Assembly: GCF_009689005.1 (NCBI RefSeq)
Contig: NZ_AP021879.1
Coordinates: 1,550,001 to 1,614,000, forward strand
Length of the DNA: 64,000 nucleotides
Reading direction: 5' to 3'
Source: Desulfosarcina ovata subsp. ovata
Lineage (GTDB): Bacteria > Desulfobacterota > Desulfobacteria > Desulfobacterales > Desulfosarcinaceae
Shown here piece by piece: positions 27,438 through 40,418 of the stretch. The notes under the pieces are model-generated. The model saw only the letters and a program-made list of their open reading frames with translations, had not been told where the DNA came from and did not search any database. Made by a program: the position numbers and the translations under genes. Each line of letters starts with the position of its first letter. The stretch's first letter is position 1.

Positions 27438-28205
27438 CTACCCCAAAATCAGGCGCTGGGGGTCGCAGCGGTTTCGGAGAATTTCCAGTTCACGCCCGGT
27501 TGGCGGCTGTGCTTCAACCGCCCGTGAGCAGTCCACGGCAAAGCCCATGTTCTCCTGGACCGATTCGACGGAAATCCCCGGATAGCATTCGGCCAGAAAC
27601 ATCTCGCGGCTCTGTTCATCGAACCGCATCACGGCCATATCGGTGATAACGGCCGAGGGACCGCCACCGCTCAGTCCGGCGTTCTTCCGTCCGTCGGGGC
27701 CGTCGAGCCATCCGGGGCTGGTCAGGTAGTCCAGCTGACGGACAAACTTTCGTTTCTCGTGCTTCATGAAGATGATCGTCCGGCTGACGAAGGAAGCCAC
27801 ATCGTTGGCCCCGCCGCTGCCGGAAAACCGGACCGCCGGATGGTCGTAATCACCCAGGACGGTAGAGTTGAGGTTGCCGAAGCGGTCGATCTGGGCAGCT
27901 CCCAGAATGCCTACCACACGCTTTCCGGTAAACCGGTTCTGCATGGTCCCGAAAGCCTCGGCAAGACCGCCGTTCAGCGCGGTGCGGTACATGACCCGCG
28001 AGTCTGCCACTGCCAGCGGCACCTCTTCCAGCAAACTGTCGATGGCACCGGTTTCAAAAAAAATCACGCAATCCGGTGCGCTGATGTTTTTGGCGGCCAT
28101 GGCCGCCAGCATGGAGATGCCGGTACCACAGAAAATAATATCCCCATTGTGGATTTCCCGGGCCGCCACCACCGCCATCATCTCTTTCAATGTGTAATCT
28201 TGCAT
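27438..28205 (-). CDS. CoA-transferase family I, beta subunit (glutaconate/3-oxoacid type)
   Basis: The 255-residue subunit shows the family I fold of GctB-type transferases: DIIFCGTGISMLAAMAAKNI, then IFFETGAIDS, where the glutamate is the likely catalytic carboxylate, and GAAQIDRFGNLNST. The ATG at 28205 has GGGGGAGG close upstream; longer starts reach into the alpha gene. With the alpha subunit it would move CoA between an acyl-CoA donor and a carboxylate. The next gene downstream is a TAXI binding protein, suggesting an imported acid is activated this way. Confidence 0.85.
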   Translation of the reverse strand: MQDYTLKEMMAVVAAREIHNGDIIFCGTGISMLAAMAAKNISAPDCVIFFETGAIDSLLEEVPLAVADSRVMYRTALNGGLAEAFGTMQNRFTGKRVVGILGAAQIDRFGNLNSTVLGDYDHPAVRFSGSGGANDVASFVSRTIIFMKHEKRKFVRQLDYLTSPGWLDGPDGRKNAGLSGGGPSAVITDMAVMRFDEQSREMFLAECYPGISVESVQENMGFAVDCSRAVEAQPPTGRELEILRNRCDPQRLILG

Positions 28206-28218
28206 GCCCTCCCCCCGC

Positions 28219-29211
28219 TCAACGTCTATCCAGGTTGTTGGCGTATCCCGTTTCGGGATCGGCCTCGATGTCACCCAGGGTTTCACTGCCGATTTTTTCG
28301 AGAAACGATTCGTGATCGTCAATCCTCAGAATGTAATCCTGTAAATAGGTCTCATAGGCGGGATCATCCCGGGTGTAATCAGCAAACTGTTTCAGATAGG
28401 CGGGGTCGTAGTCATAATACCCATAGCAGGCCGTCGGATAGGCACCGTGGGGAACATGCACCACCGCATCGACACAGAAGAAGGGAATGCAGTTGCGGTC
28501 GGGATCGGCCTTCATCTCATCCGTCGACACCAGTTCCTCACAGGTGACAATAAGATGTTCGGCGGATTTGGCCTGCTCCACATCGGCAAATGAGAGCCCC
28601 GCGATCCGGGCATTGCCCAGAGCATCGGCTTTCTGGACATGGATGATGGTCACATCCGTGGTGATGGCCGGCACGAGAACCACCTTGGCGGTTTCGCCCC
28701 AACTGCCGAAGGGATTGTCCATGACGACCATCTTTTCATCCGGAAGCCGAGATTCGGTTTTGCGCAAATCTTCGGAGAATCCCCAGTGATGAATGAGGTC
28801 GGATCCCAGGCCCGAGCGACAGGGAAGAAAGGGAACCCCCATGGCACCGGCCATGAACCGCAGGGTCATCTGGTAGTTGGAGTAGTCCTCTACCTGGATC
28901 ATACCCGCCTGCACCGCTTTGCGAAACCGGATACAGGTGGGTGCAAACCGGCCCGTTCCACCGTAGGCGATCTCCAGGCGACGAACACACCCAGCCCCGA
29001 CCAGTTCGTCGACCGCCTGGCCATTGGAATGGGCGTACAGGTGTAAATCCCTGCGGCCCTGGCGGATAATCTCGTAAACCGCCGCCATGGGATTGCGATT
29101 GAGGGTAAACCCCCCGATTGAAATGTGCGCCCCGTCAAAAACGAAACGCGCAACCGCTTCCTTCAGCTCAAGCAGCTTGCCTGCCTCTTTTTCCAAAACA
29201 AGTACCTCCAC
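28219..29211 (-). CDS. CoA-transferase family I, alpha subunit (glutaconate type)
   Basis: The product has up to 330 residues. ISIGGFTLNRNPMAAVYEII and SNGQAVDELVGAGCVRRLEI match GctA-like subunits. The initiation codon is not ATG: GTG at 29211 is in frame, but TTG five codons later has GGAGG at a better distance. It lies 13 bp upstream of the beta gene, so the two form one operon. Substrate pair unknown. About 230 bp upstream hold the promoter region but no clear -35/-10 boxes. Confidence 0.85.
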   Translation of the reverse strand: MEVLVLEKEAGKLLELKEAVARFVFDGAHISIGGFTLNRNPMAAVYEIIRQGRRDLHLYAHSNGQAVDELVGAGCVRRLEIAYGGTGRFAPTCIRFRKAVQAGMIQVEDYSNYQMTLRFMAGAMGVPFLPCRSGLGSDLIHHWGFSEDLRKTESRLPDEKMVVMDNPFGSWGETAKVVLVPAITTDVTIIHVQKADALGNARIAGLSFADVEQAKSAEHLIVTCEELVSTDEMKADPDRNCIPFFCVDAVVHVPHGAYPTACYGYYDYDPAYLKQFADYTRDDPAYETYLQDYILRIDDHESFLEKIGSETLGDIEADPETGYANNLDRR

Positions 29212-29415
29212 AATTGACAGATTCGGATCAGTGGGTAACCAACGGTTCGGTACCCGCCCACCGTGAGTGTTCAGAACACCAACCGGTCGGATTCATTGTA
29301 GAACAACCAATATCCGTGCCAAAAACTTGACTCGTTAATTTTTAACGTTATTACGGATAGCTACATTGTAACCAAGATGGAGAAGGGAAAAATCGGCTGA
29401 TTTGATGTGCGGCTA

Positions 29416-29436
29416 CCGCACACCAGTCGTGTGCGG
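29416..29436. terminator. Hairpin after the PLP decarboxylase gene
   Basis: CCGCACAC and GTGTGCGG form a perfect 8-bp stem with a 5-base loop, just downstream of the minus-strand gene ending at 29444. There is no T-run, so Rho-independent termination is uncertain. Confidence 0.4.
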
Positions 29437-29443
29437 GTTTGCC

Positions 29444-31090
29444 TCATGGGGTAAGAGATTTCAATCGTAGTGATGGCGCAATGCTGTCCAGGTAAATGGA
29501 TTCCTGTTCGTCCAGGATCGCGTTGAAAATTTTCGGGGTCGTGCGGGGGTTCATGAGCACCACGCGCAGAACCACGGTGTCGGGTTGGCCGGACCGCCGC
29601 AAAGTAGTTCGGGAAACGAAACTGTTGCCGGCCTCCCGCTGCAATCGCTGAATTTGGATGTTAACGTGGTTCAACATGCGCAAGCGGCTCTCTCCGCTGA
29701 TTGTTTCATTTGATTCTTTGGATTCACGCAGCCCGTCGGGTACCAAGCGGTAGGTCAGAATGTTGAGTTCCGGCGCGGTGATCAACTCGAACATGGAACG
29801 GCGGTTGATCTCTTCGGCAAAGGCGCGGGCGGTTTCGATTCCGTGGTCGATGAGCAGCGCGTATCCATCGGCCCCCATGATGTCCAGAGCGCTTCCCAGG
29901 ACCAGTGACGTCGCGGCACGCGAGCCCACCAAGGAGCGGATGCCCAGATCGACAGACCCCGGCCGGTTGATGTAGGCGGCATGGTAGGCCACGGCATCCA
30001 TGGCCTGGGGGTCCTTAAAGAACACCATGCCGTTGCTCATGGGCAGGTAGAACTGTTTGTGCCCGTCAATGGTGACCGAATCCGCCAGCTCGATACCCTT
30101 GAGCAAGTGACCATAGCGTTCTGACAGCAGCACGGGCCCGCCCCAGGCCGCATCCACATGAAAGTGAACGCCGAACTCGCGGCAGATCCGGGCGATGGCG
30201 GGCAACGGATCCACAGCGCCGGTTTCCGTTGTGCCGGCAATACCGATAACGGCCATGACTGCGGTTTCCGGGTCCCGGCAGTGCTCCTCGAGGGTGCGTT
30301 GGAGCACGTTCAGATCCATGCGGTTGGCACGGTCCACGGGAATCACCGTCACGGCGTCGTAGCCCAGGCCCAACACACCGGCGGATTTACGGATCGAGTA
30401 GTGCCCCAATTGAGATACCAGTATCGTCACCCTGCGGAGGCCACGGTCGTGCAGGGCATTTGCCATCCCGTCGCGTTCGGCACCGACGCTACCCGATGTG
30501 GCCGGCAACAGGCGGTTTCGGGCGACCCAGAGGGCGGAAAGATTGGCCAGCGTACCATCTTCTACGAAAGAGCCCAGGGTGCTTTCGGGCCTTTGGATGT
30601 GTGTTTCGTAAAAGGTCTCGTCCAGATTGAACAGCAACCGGTGCACCTTGGCCAGGACCTGGCGTTCGTAAACGCTCACCACTTTAGAGGTTTCCAGCTT
30701 TACCGGATTTTGATTCAGGGCAGCGACGATGGTGCTCAGGTGCACCATGAAAAATGGAATGGCCGATGTCATGTGGCCAATGAAATAGGGGGATGAAACA
30801 TTGACCGCCTGAGGAGCAAGCTCCTCGATGATTTTGGCGATCACGTCGGCCAGTCTTTTCACCGGCGTACGCGCGATTGTCGAGGAGCTGAACTGTGCGG
30901 CAAGCTCTTTCAAGGGGATCTCTTCGGTAATCCCCACGTGTTCCCGCAAAAAATCGTGGAGCCCGAACAGGATCTGCTCCATGTATTTGGTAAGCACATT
31001 TCGCGACTGCTCATTTTCCGGCTGGTGGAAGGTGCGCGCCAGTGCCTCGTGATCAGCTACCAGTTGGGGGCGACGTTTTTGCTCGGTCAT
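29444..31090 (-). CDS. panP: PLP-dependent aspartate 1-decarboxylase-like enzyme (PanP type)
   Basis: A 548-residue group II PLP decarboxylase. The PLP lysine is in SVTIDGHKQFYLPMSNGMVF, with the aspartate that binds the pyridine ring in FHVDAAWGGP and the substrate-side SSPYFIGHMTSAIPFFMVHL. Length and the long N-terminal part match PanP, which makes beta-alanine for pantothenate and CoA in bacteria without PanD. A glutamate or other amino-acid substrate is also possible. It is a single gene, divergent from the ammonium transporter fusion. Confidence 0.8.
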   Translation of the reverse strand: MTEQKRRPQLVADHEALARTFHQPENEQSRNVLTKYMEQILFGLHDFLREHVGITEEIPLKELAAQFSSSTIARTPVKRLADVIAKIIEELAPQAVNVSSPYFIGHMTSAIPFFMVHLSTIVAALNQNPVKLETSKVVSVYERQVLAKVHRLLFNLDETFYETHIQRPESTLGSFVEDGTLANLSALWVARNRLLPATSGSVGAERDGMANALHDRGLRRVTILVSQLGHYSIRKSAGVLGLGYDAVTVIPVDRANRMDLNVLQRTLEEHCRDPETAVMAVIGIAGTTETGAVDPLPAIARICREFGVHFHVDAAWGGPVLLSERYGHLLKGIELADSVTIDGHKQFYLPMSNGMVFFKDPQAMDAVAYHAAYINRPGSVDLGIRSLVGSRAATSLVLGSALDIMGADGYALLIDHGIETARAFAEEINRRSMFELITAPELNILTYRLVPDGLRESKESNETISGESRLRMLNHVNIQIQRLQREAGNSFVSRTTLRRSGQPDTVVLRVVLMNPRTTPKIFNAILDEQESIYLDSIAPSLRLKSLTP

Positions 31091-31363
31091 TGAAAATGCC
31101 TCGCTTGAAAATCAGTTGGTTCAAATTGCCAAGTGCCTTTGGAGAAAGGTAATTCAAAACCATGGTTCTGTCTAAAAATCAATTGTAACCTCGATTTGCT
31201 CAACAATTACCGAAATACCCGCCACTTATCTTGCCGCCCCCACCTCAGTCAAGTTTATGCTTGACCGGCCGATAAATATATTTTGGAACTTGGAAATTTC
31301 GGTATTTTTTAATGGCAGACACACAATCATTCACAACCTCAAATAGATCGAAAGTCCCATCCG

Positions 31364-34402
<3,039 letters not shown>

Positions 34403-36934
34403 TTAAGGATTTCGTACACCGAATGGCTTTACGATGACCAACAGGTGCGGCAATAGGGTCAGGGCGGCGACCAGGGCAATCAGCATGGCAAGGCTGGTGA
34501 AGAGGCCGAAATAGATTGTGGGCCAGAAATTCGAGAAAACCAGGATTGAAAACCCGATGATGATCGTCACCGAAGTGTAGTACATGGCATGGCCGATACT
34601 GTTGTGACAACGGTATAGGGTCTTGATGTAATCGCCGTCGGACTTGATTTCCTCGCGGAACCGATAGATATAGTGAATCGTGTCGTCCACGGCGATGCCG
34701 ATGCTGATGGCTGCAATGGTGATCGTCATCATGTCAAGCGGGATGTTCATCCACCCCATTACCCCCAGTACCGCACCTGCCGAGAAGAAATTGGGAAAAA
34801 AAGCAATCAGAGCCAGTTTCACAGAACGAAAAAGCAGCAGAAACATCAGAAGCAACGCCATGGCCACCACCCCCATGGTCTTGATCTGGGACGTGAAGAG
34901 ACTTTGCAGCATGTTGTTGTACAGCACCATCATCCCGGCCAGTCTGGCTTTTCCTTTTTCAATTTCCAATTGATGAACGAGATCATGGTCGATCTTGTGG
35001 AGCAAGGCATTGCGGTTGAGTGATGGCATCGAATCGATGATGCGCAAGGTAAAGCGAACTTCATTATTTTTAAAATTGATGAACGGGCTCAAAATGAGAT
35101 CCTTATACTCGTCCGGCATTTTCGAATAAAGTACCGACATTTCGAGGCTGTCCAGTGATTGACCGTCGTTGAGCCTTCGCCCGATCTTCAGCAATGTCGC
35201 CAGGGAGAGGACCTTGCCCGTTGCAGGCAAACCGTCCAAATAATCGTGGACCCGCTCGATGGTCTCCATTCTGTCTTCAATAAACCAGTATTTATTGGGA
35301 TCTTCCTCTTCATCGAGTTTGTCGAAGGGATCGGCAAACTCCTCGTCTTCCTCGGCGAAATCCACATCCGGATCAATGGCTTCGAATCGAAGGATCACGT
35401 CCAGGGGCGTGGTGCCGCCCAATTGTTGATCGATCACTGCCATCCCCTGGTAGATCTCGGTTGATTTTTTGAAATAGTCGATGAAGCTGTTTTCCACCTT
35501 CAGTCGATAGATGCCCATCACGGTTAAAACCGATAAGACGACGGAGACGACCAGAATCGCCGTTCCGTGGGATACGGTCAATCGGGCCAGGAAATCGGTA
35601 AGGGAAAAGCGGAGATATTTGGGAGGCGTCGGTGGATTGGGCTGCTTCAGCAGCACGACGCAGGACGGAAACAGCAAAAATGTCAGCGTCAGAGAGAACA
35701 GAATGCCGATGCTCATCATCCACCCGAAATGAATGACGGGCTTGATGTCGCATAGCAAAAGCGAGGCAAAACCGGCAATGGTGGTGAGGGCCGCATAAAG
35801 GCAGGGGACAAACTTGGAACGAACGGTCTCCTGAACAAGGGCCCGGTGATCGGCTCCGGGGCGGGTGATCTGGAACTCACGATACCGTACCATCAGATGG
35901 ACCACGATGGCCAGGGTGATAATCAACTGCAGGGAAACAAAATTGGAGGAGATTACCGTTACGTCCCAGCCGAAGGCACCGAGCACCCCCATCATGCACA
36001 CGACGGCCAGAAAGCAGCAGAGCATGGGAACGATAATCCAGCGGACGTTTTTAAAAATAACACCCAGCATGAAAACGAGAAGCAAAAATACGCCAAGGCC
36101 GAAAACCTTGAGATCTCTTTTGATGAAGCCGATCATGTCGTCCGCAATCATGGAGATGCCACCCAGGAAAATCCTGGCTTCGGGACGGTATCGGTCCAGG
36201 ATCGAACGAATCTGTGCGATGTTTCGATGCTGGGCTTCATTCATCCGGATTTGGTGTGAACGGATTTTCTCTATCACAACATCCAACCGTTGGGCATCCT
36301 GCAAGGAGAGGCCGCCCTCGGCCTTTTGATCCAGATAGCCGTTTCGTTCGGCGATCAGGTCCGTATAGATCGGGTCTGATTTGATATTGACCACGATGGC
36401 CGTGGTACCCATATCCGAACTGACCAAGAGGTCTCGGTAAAACGGACTTTCGTGCAACTCGATCGTTGCCAGCGCTTTATCGACGGTCGGCGATTTCAGG
36501 TTGGGGAGTTCGTTGGAAATATCCGCATAGGAGATGGGGGGGCTCTCCAACAGCGGTACATCCAGAATGGTGAGGACGGATGCGACCCAATCCATCGCCT
36601 GGAGCTCGTCCCGCAAGCGGCCAAGTGTGTCGAGGTTCTCATTGTCGAACAGGTCCCCTTTCAAGGGTGTGAAAGCGACAAGTAGAAAATCGTGAACCCC
36701 ATATCGCTCGCTGACTTGTCGGGCGTAACGCAAATCTTCGTCATTTTCCAGCAGGAGGGTATCGGCCGATGCGTCGATCCTGAAGTTTTTGGCCATGTAT
36801 CCCAATATAACAATGAGGATCATCAGGCAGATCAAAACCCGTACGGGATGATCCAACACGATTTTGCCGTACCAGCGGTTGAATGTTCGAAATATTTCGG
36901 TCACTGCAGCAAAGCTCCTTGTTTTCTTATGCAA
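34403..36934 (-). CDS. MMPL/RND-superfamily exporter
   Basis: The 843-residue protein has two repeats of an RND-type layout: one N-terminal helix, a large periplasmic loop, then five or six helices, repeated. The helix-4-like motifs (FGWDVTVISSNFVSLQLIIT and MNIPLDMMTITIAAISIGIA, then VDDTIHYIYR) match the MMPL subgroup. These proteins move lipids or hydrophobic compounds out of the inner membrane using the proton gradient. No adaptor or outer-membrane channel is encoded next to it. It is convergent with the ammonium-transporter fusion; the two stop codons abut. Confidence 0.88.
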   Translation of the reverse strand: MHKKTRSFAAVTEIFRTFNRWYGKIVLDHPVRVLICLMILIVILGYMAKNFRIDASADTLLLENDEDLRYARQVSERYGVHDFLLVAFTPLKGDLFDNENLDTLGRLRDELQAMDWVASVLTILDVPLLESPPISYADISNELPNLKSPTVDKALATIELHESPFYRDLLVSSDMGTTAIVVNIKSDPIYTDLIAERNGYLDQKAEGGLSLQDAQRLDVVIEKIRSHQIRMNEAQHRNIAQIRSILDRYRPEARIFLGGISMIADDMIGFIKRDLKVFGLGVFLLLVFMLGVIFKNVRWIIVPMLCCFLAVVCMMGVLGAFGWDVTVISSNFVSLQLIITLAIVVHLMVRYREFQITRPGADHRALVQETVRSKFVPCLYAALTTIAGFASLLLCDIKPVIHFGWMMSIGILFSLTLTFLLFPSCVVLLKQPNPPTPPKYLRFSLTDFLARLTVSHGTAILVVSVVLSVLTVMGIYRLKVENSFIDYFKKSTEIYQGMAVIDQQLGGTTPLDVILRFEAIDPDVDFAEEDEEFADPFDKLDEEEDPNKYWFIEDRMETIERVHDYLDGLPATGKVLSLATLLKIGRRLNDGQSLDSLEMSVLYSKMPDEYKDLILSPFINFKNNEVRFTLRIIDSMPSLNRNALLHKIDHDLVHQLEIEKGKARLAGMMVLYNNMLQSLFTSQIKTMGVVAMALLLMFLLLFRSVKLALIAFFPNFFSAGAVLGVMGWMNIPLDMMTITIAAISIGIAVDDTIHYIYRFREEIKSDGDYIKTLYRCHNSIGHAMYYTSVTIIIGFSILVFSNFWPTIYFGLFTSLAMLIALVAALTLLPHLLVIVKPFGVRNP

Positions 36935-37037
36935 ACCATACAGACCAAGAAATATGAGGGGTGGCCACCATTTGCGGTGCCGATCCCATTATGCCATATG
37001 GCCGGGGATAAATCGGAGCTAAGGATCGGGAATTTTA

Positions 37038-37166
37038 TTAATTAAACGAAATTGCTTGTTCTTGCGCCCGTCTTCCGCGTTGCATCAACGGCCACATACT
37101 CCCGGTATGCAACCCTTGATGCGCCTTGAAGACGAACACAAGCCCGGCGCAATTACGTCCAATTAA
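37038..37166. repeat. 129-bp palindromic element with terminal inverted repeats (MITE/REP-like)
   Basis: The left end (37038-37055) and the reverse complement of the right end (37149-37166) agree at 15 of 18 positions, both starting TTAATT. Inside, GTCTTC pairs with GAAGAC and GCATCAA with TTGATGC, with CATAC/GTATG at the tip. The whole can fold into one imperfect hairpin. It is in the 365-bp gap between the exporter and the SEC-C gene, which has no other feature. Confidence 0.7.
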
Positions 37167-37299
37167 TTTCATCCCCGATCCTAACATGTTTATAAAAAAT
37201 CGATTATGGCGTTCTATATTCAGATCCAGCCCCGGTAATACGGACAGTATTATAGTAAAAATCATAGATACCCAGATAAAAGAGCTGATCCGATAAAAT

Positions 37300-39363
37300 T
37301 TAACGATGGTTCCTAATCCACAGATCCAGTTCCGAGCGGGGAATGACATCCAGGGCCTCAATTTTATCATTGGGTTCCCAGCGCAGCATCACCCGGTAAT
37401 CTCTGGTTATCTTGATTCGATAGTGTCCCGCCATACGTTTAATGGGTCGTGTAATTTGCCATATGGCATCTTCCGCGGCGGCAAATTCTCCAATGGATTT
37501 GATCGCTTTGGCGGCCACCGATGGGGGAAGGGTTTTGCAGGACCTGGAGAATGCCGGTGCGTATTCGGGAACCAGAATCGTTTTAAATGCTGACGGCGGC
37601 AAATCGTCCAGGGGCGATACCGGCTTTTCTATTGGTGCGGTTGATGGATTGGCCTGGGATAACCATTTATCCCTTTCCGCTTTCAACTTGGTCCTAAGCT
37701 CACGCCGAAGTTGTTGCTGGGAATTGATTTCTTCCTTTAACCCCTCAATGCGTTGACGAAGGAGAGAGATCGTCTTCTTGTCCTGATTCGTCCGGTTGAC
37801 AACAGAAGGTGCGTGATCGGTGACCGCCGGTGCGGGTTGGCGCTGCTTTTCGCTCAGCTCAGACGCCATGGCTTCGAGCTCCTTCTCTTTTTGACGCAGC
37901 TCGATTTCCTTTTCCCTGGCCTTCTTTCTTGCCGCCGATGCATCTTCGAGCACCTGGGTGAGCTGTTGATGTTTATCCTTCTCCTGACTTTCCGCCACAT
38001 CCTTTTCGAAGCACCATTCCAGATAATCCTCAATGGGGTCATCCCACGCTTCAATACCGATTTCGGCCCTTGCCCTGCGTATGGATTCAATCAGGGTGTC
38101 GTTGTCCAATAAACGGTCGGGATTGCCGGCAATAAACGCCCGGCCGAAGACAATGCTCAAGGTGGGATATACATTTTCCAACAGATAGCTTAGGTGAAGC
38201 AAAGGGGGATCGAATTCTACCTCATCCGGTTGCGTCAACTCCAACCGCAACAGGGCCTCGAGCCTTTCCATCGCCGGATTGTTTTGAAGCAGGTCCAACT
38301 CGAGTCGGGTCATATCCGGATCGGTGAGTTCGTCATCGGGAATGTGCCGGCGAATGGCGTTGGCCAATTCGATGTCTCCCGCCCGTAACGTGTACTCCAA
38401 CAAATCCTCAAAATGTCCTCTGTCGAAATCGTGCTCTTCCGGCCTGCCCTCCAATTCTTTGAGCATCTCGAAGGCAAGCGCTCTCAATCCGAACAACTCG
38501 CACCGGCGATAGGCGGCTATCAGTTGTTTGGCATTCAGGGTCTCCGGCACCAGTTTTTTTAGTTCATAGGCGCGCATGTCATGGATAAATTCAACGTCAT
38601 CGACAAGTTGTGGAGCGGCTCGCAGCTGGCTCTTGGTAATTCCGGCATAGGACGATGCATCGTAAAACTTCTCCTTGTCCTTGCCAAGGCAGCATTTTTT
38701 ATATTTCTTACCGCTTCCGCATGGACAGGGGGCATTTCGGCCCACTTTTTCCACAGGTCTGCGCATGGTCTCGCCACTTGCGATGACAACGGGCGGACGC
38801 TCCTTGGGAAGCGTCTTGAGCACATCAGCCTGGCTGAGGAATTGATCCGTTTCCGGATGCGCTTTTTCAGAATCGAGAAGGTAGAGGGCGCTGGCCAACA
38901 TGGCTCTAAGCACGGGGGTTAGTCCGTATGCATGTTCCAACTTGTTTAGCACCAAACGTACCGGATTTGGATCGACCTGGTGGACGACGCTCATTTCAGC
39001 GGCAATCAGGCCGGCATATACCTGACGTTCGGTGGACAATTCATCGGACTGGGCAAGCCGTAATAAATGGGGGATGGCGGCCTGGGCCTGGTATCGGAAA
39101 ACCGGTGCAAAATCGATGATGGGCTCGATCACTTTCAGCGCCTCGGCTGCAACGGCCGGGTCGAGACGAACCCCATTGACGGCACAAACAGCAAATGTGA
39201 TCCCCAGTGCCGTATCTTGTCCGGACTGGATCAAGGCATCTATGATCGCGTGCCAATCTGTGGCGGTTCGATCAATCAGGCTTTCGGCGGCGGCCTGAAT
39301 ATCAGGGCGGCAGCGTCGGGCCTCATGGATAATGTTGAGATAGCTTTCTATGGCGCTTTTCAA
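37300..39363 (-). CDS. SEC-C motif protein with coiled coil and RelE-like C-terminal domain
   Basis: A 687-residue protein with a rare layout. Residues 1-200 are helical. A SEC-C zinc motif follows at about 208-226 (VGRNAPCPCGSGKKYKKCC), then a second helical part to about 460. A strongly charged coiled coil spans about 465-565. The last 90 residues (HYRIKITRDYRVMLRWEPND and WIRNHR at the end) resemble a RelE/ParE-type toxin fold. No antitoxin is encoded beside it. It might act on ribosomes or other nucleoprotein targets, but this is inference from domains. The first gene after it on this strand is far away, so it is probably monocistronic. Confidence 0.75.
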   Translation of the reverse strand: MKSAIESYLNIIHEARRCRPDIQAAAESLIDRTATDWHAIIDALIQSGQDTALGITFAVCAVNGVRLDPAVAAEALKVIEPIIDFAPVFRYQAQAAIPHLLRLAQSDELSTERQVYAGLIAAEMSVVHQVDPNPVRLVLNKLEHAYGLTPVLRAMLASALYLLDSEKAHPETDQFLSQADVLKTLPKERPPVVIASGETMRRPVEKVGRNAPCPCGSGKKYKKCCLGKDKEKFYDASSYAGITKSQLRAAPQLVDDVEFIHDMRAYELKKLVPETLNAKQLIAAYRRCELFGLRALAFEMLKELEGRPEEHDFDRGHFEDLLEYTLRAGDIELANAIRRHIPDDELTDPDMTRLELDLLQNNPAMERLEALLRLELTQPDEVEFDPPLLHLSYLLENVYPTLSIVFGRAFIAGNPDRLLDNDTLIESIRRARAEIGIEAWDDPIEDYLEWCFEKDVAESQEKDKHQQLTQVLEDASAARKKAREKEIELRQKEKELEAMASELSEKQRQPAPAVTDHAPSVVNRTNQDKKTISLLRQRIEGLKEEINSQQQLRRELRTKLKAERDKWLSQANPSTAPIEKPVSPLDDLPPSAFKTILVPEYAPAFSRSCKTLPPSVAAKAIKSIGEFAAAEDAIWQITRPIKRMAGHYRIKITRDYRVMLRWEPNDKIEALDVIPRSELDLWIRNHR

Positions 39364-39519
39364 TGGTGTAACCTATAAGTCTATCGTGGCCTTGGCGCAT
39401 TAGCGTCTGTCGAACCGGATCCACTCTGTGTGTCCGTTGCCGGTCGAACGTGGGCACGTCGATGTGTCGTTTCTGTTCAACAAACCGAACCGGCGGACCG
39501 GCTTTTTGGACTGTCTGCG

Positions 39520-40373
39520 TTAAGGCGAATGTGGGGTGGTTTGCTTATTTTTTTCTAATCTCTGCCGCATGTTGAGGGAGTTTTGTTTTTCCTTATACCA
39601 CTGTAATTCTTGCTTTATCAATTCTTCATAATTTAAGTTAAAAATTGAGTTAATGGCATTAAAATGGGTATAATATTTTTTTCCCTGCTGTGAAGATTTT
39701 GAGAAGACAATATACATTGGGGTTGCCGGTTCAGGCAAAGGGAGCACTTTGATCTGATCCTGAATATGCATTTTAGTTGCTACAAATTGTACTGAATAAG
39801 GTTGTCGATCAAATAAGGTTGTCGATCAAATATTGCATCAATTCGTAGGATAAGGAGTTTATTGAAATTTTGTTCAAGCCAGGTATCGCTGCCCAATGTT
39901 TCCAGTGTTATTTTATCACGATGATTGTCAAAGAATGGTGTATAAATCCCTGACAAAGATACAACCGTACCAATTTTATATCCAACAATATCATCTATGG
40001 AGTGAAGTCCGGTTAATGGGTTATCTTTTCGGACAATGAGTATTGGTTGAGCATAATAAAGAGGCTCATCGAGAAAATGTAGAAAAGTCTCAGTTATTTT
40101 ATTTTTGTGAAATCCCAGAGCGCCATCAAGTTTACCCTTTTCCAGCATCCCGGAATACCGGAGTAATGGCATCGGGCCAATCCATTCAACTTCGTAATCT
40201 AATTGAGCGGCCATTTCCTTAAAATATGTTAATGTTGCACCTCTTAGCGTTTGTGTATCATTATCAAAATATTGAAGTGGTGGAAGTTGAAAATAACCGA
40301 TTTTTATAGTTTCTGAATGAATGTTTGAAGATAGAAGTATTAGAATTAAAATTATAAAATTTTTTTTTATCAT
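39520..40373 (-). pseudogene. Extracellular solute-binding protein (SBP_bac_3 type), broken by a 17-bp duplication
   Basis: The N-terminal part (signal peptide MIKKNFIILILILLSSNIHS, then IKIGYFQLPPLQYFDNDT) is a polar-amino-acid-type periplasmic binding protein. A 17-bp tandem duplication at 39798-39831 shifts the frame after DAIFDRQPY, giving a stop a few codons later. The other frame carries the rest (SVQFVATKMHIQDQIKV to the end at 39520). Removing one copy restores one continuous reading frame of the expected family length. The gene is AT-rich compared with its left neighbours, suggesting acquisition. No ABC permease genes accompany it. Confidence 0.85.
39798..39831. repeat. 17-bp tandem duplication
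   Basis: AAGGTTGTCGATCAAAT occurs twice without a spacer (39798-39814 and 39815-39831). It causes the frameshift in the binding-protein gene. Confidence 0.95.
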
Positions 40374-40418
40374 CGGCCGGTACCGGGTTTTCGGGTTCTG
40401 AATTTCATAAAATCCGCT

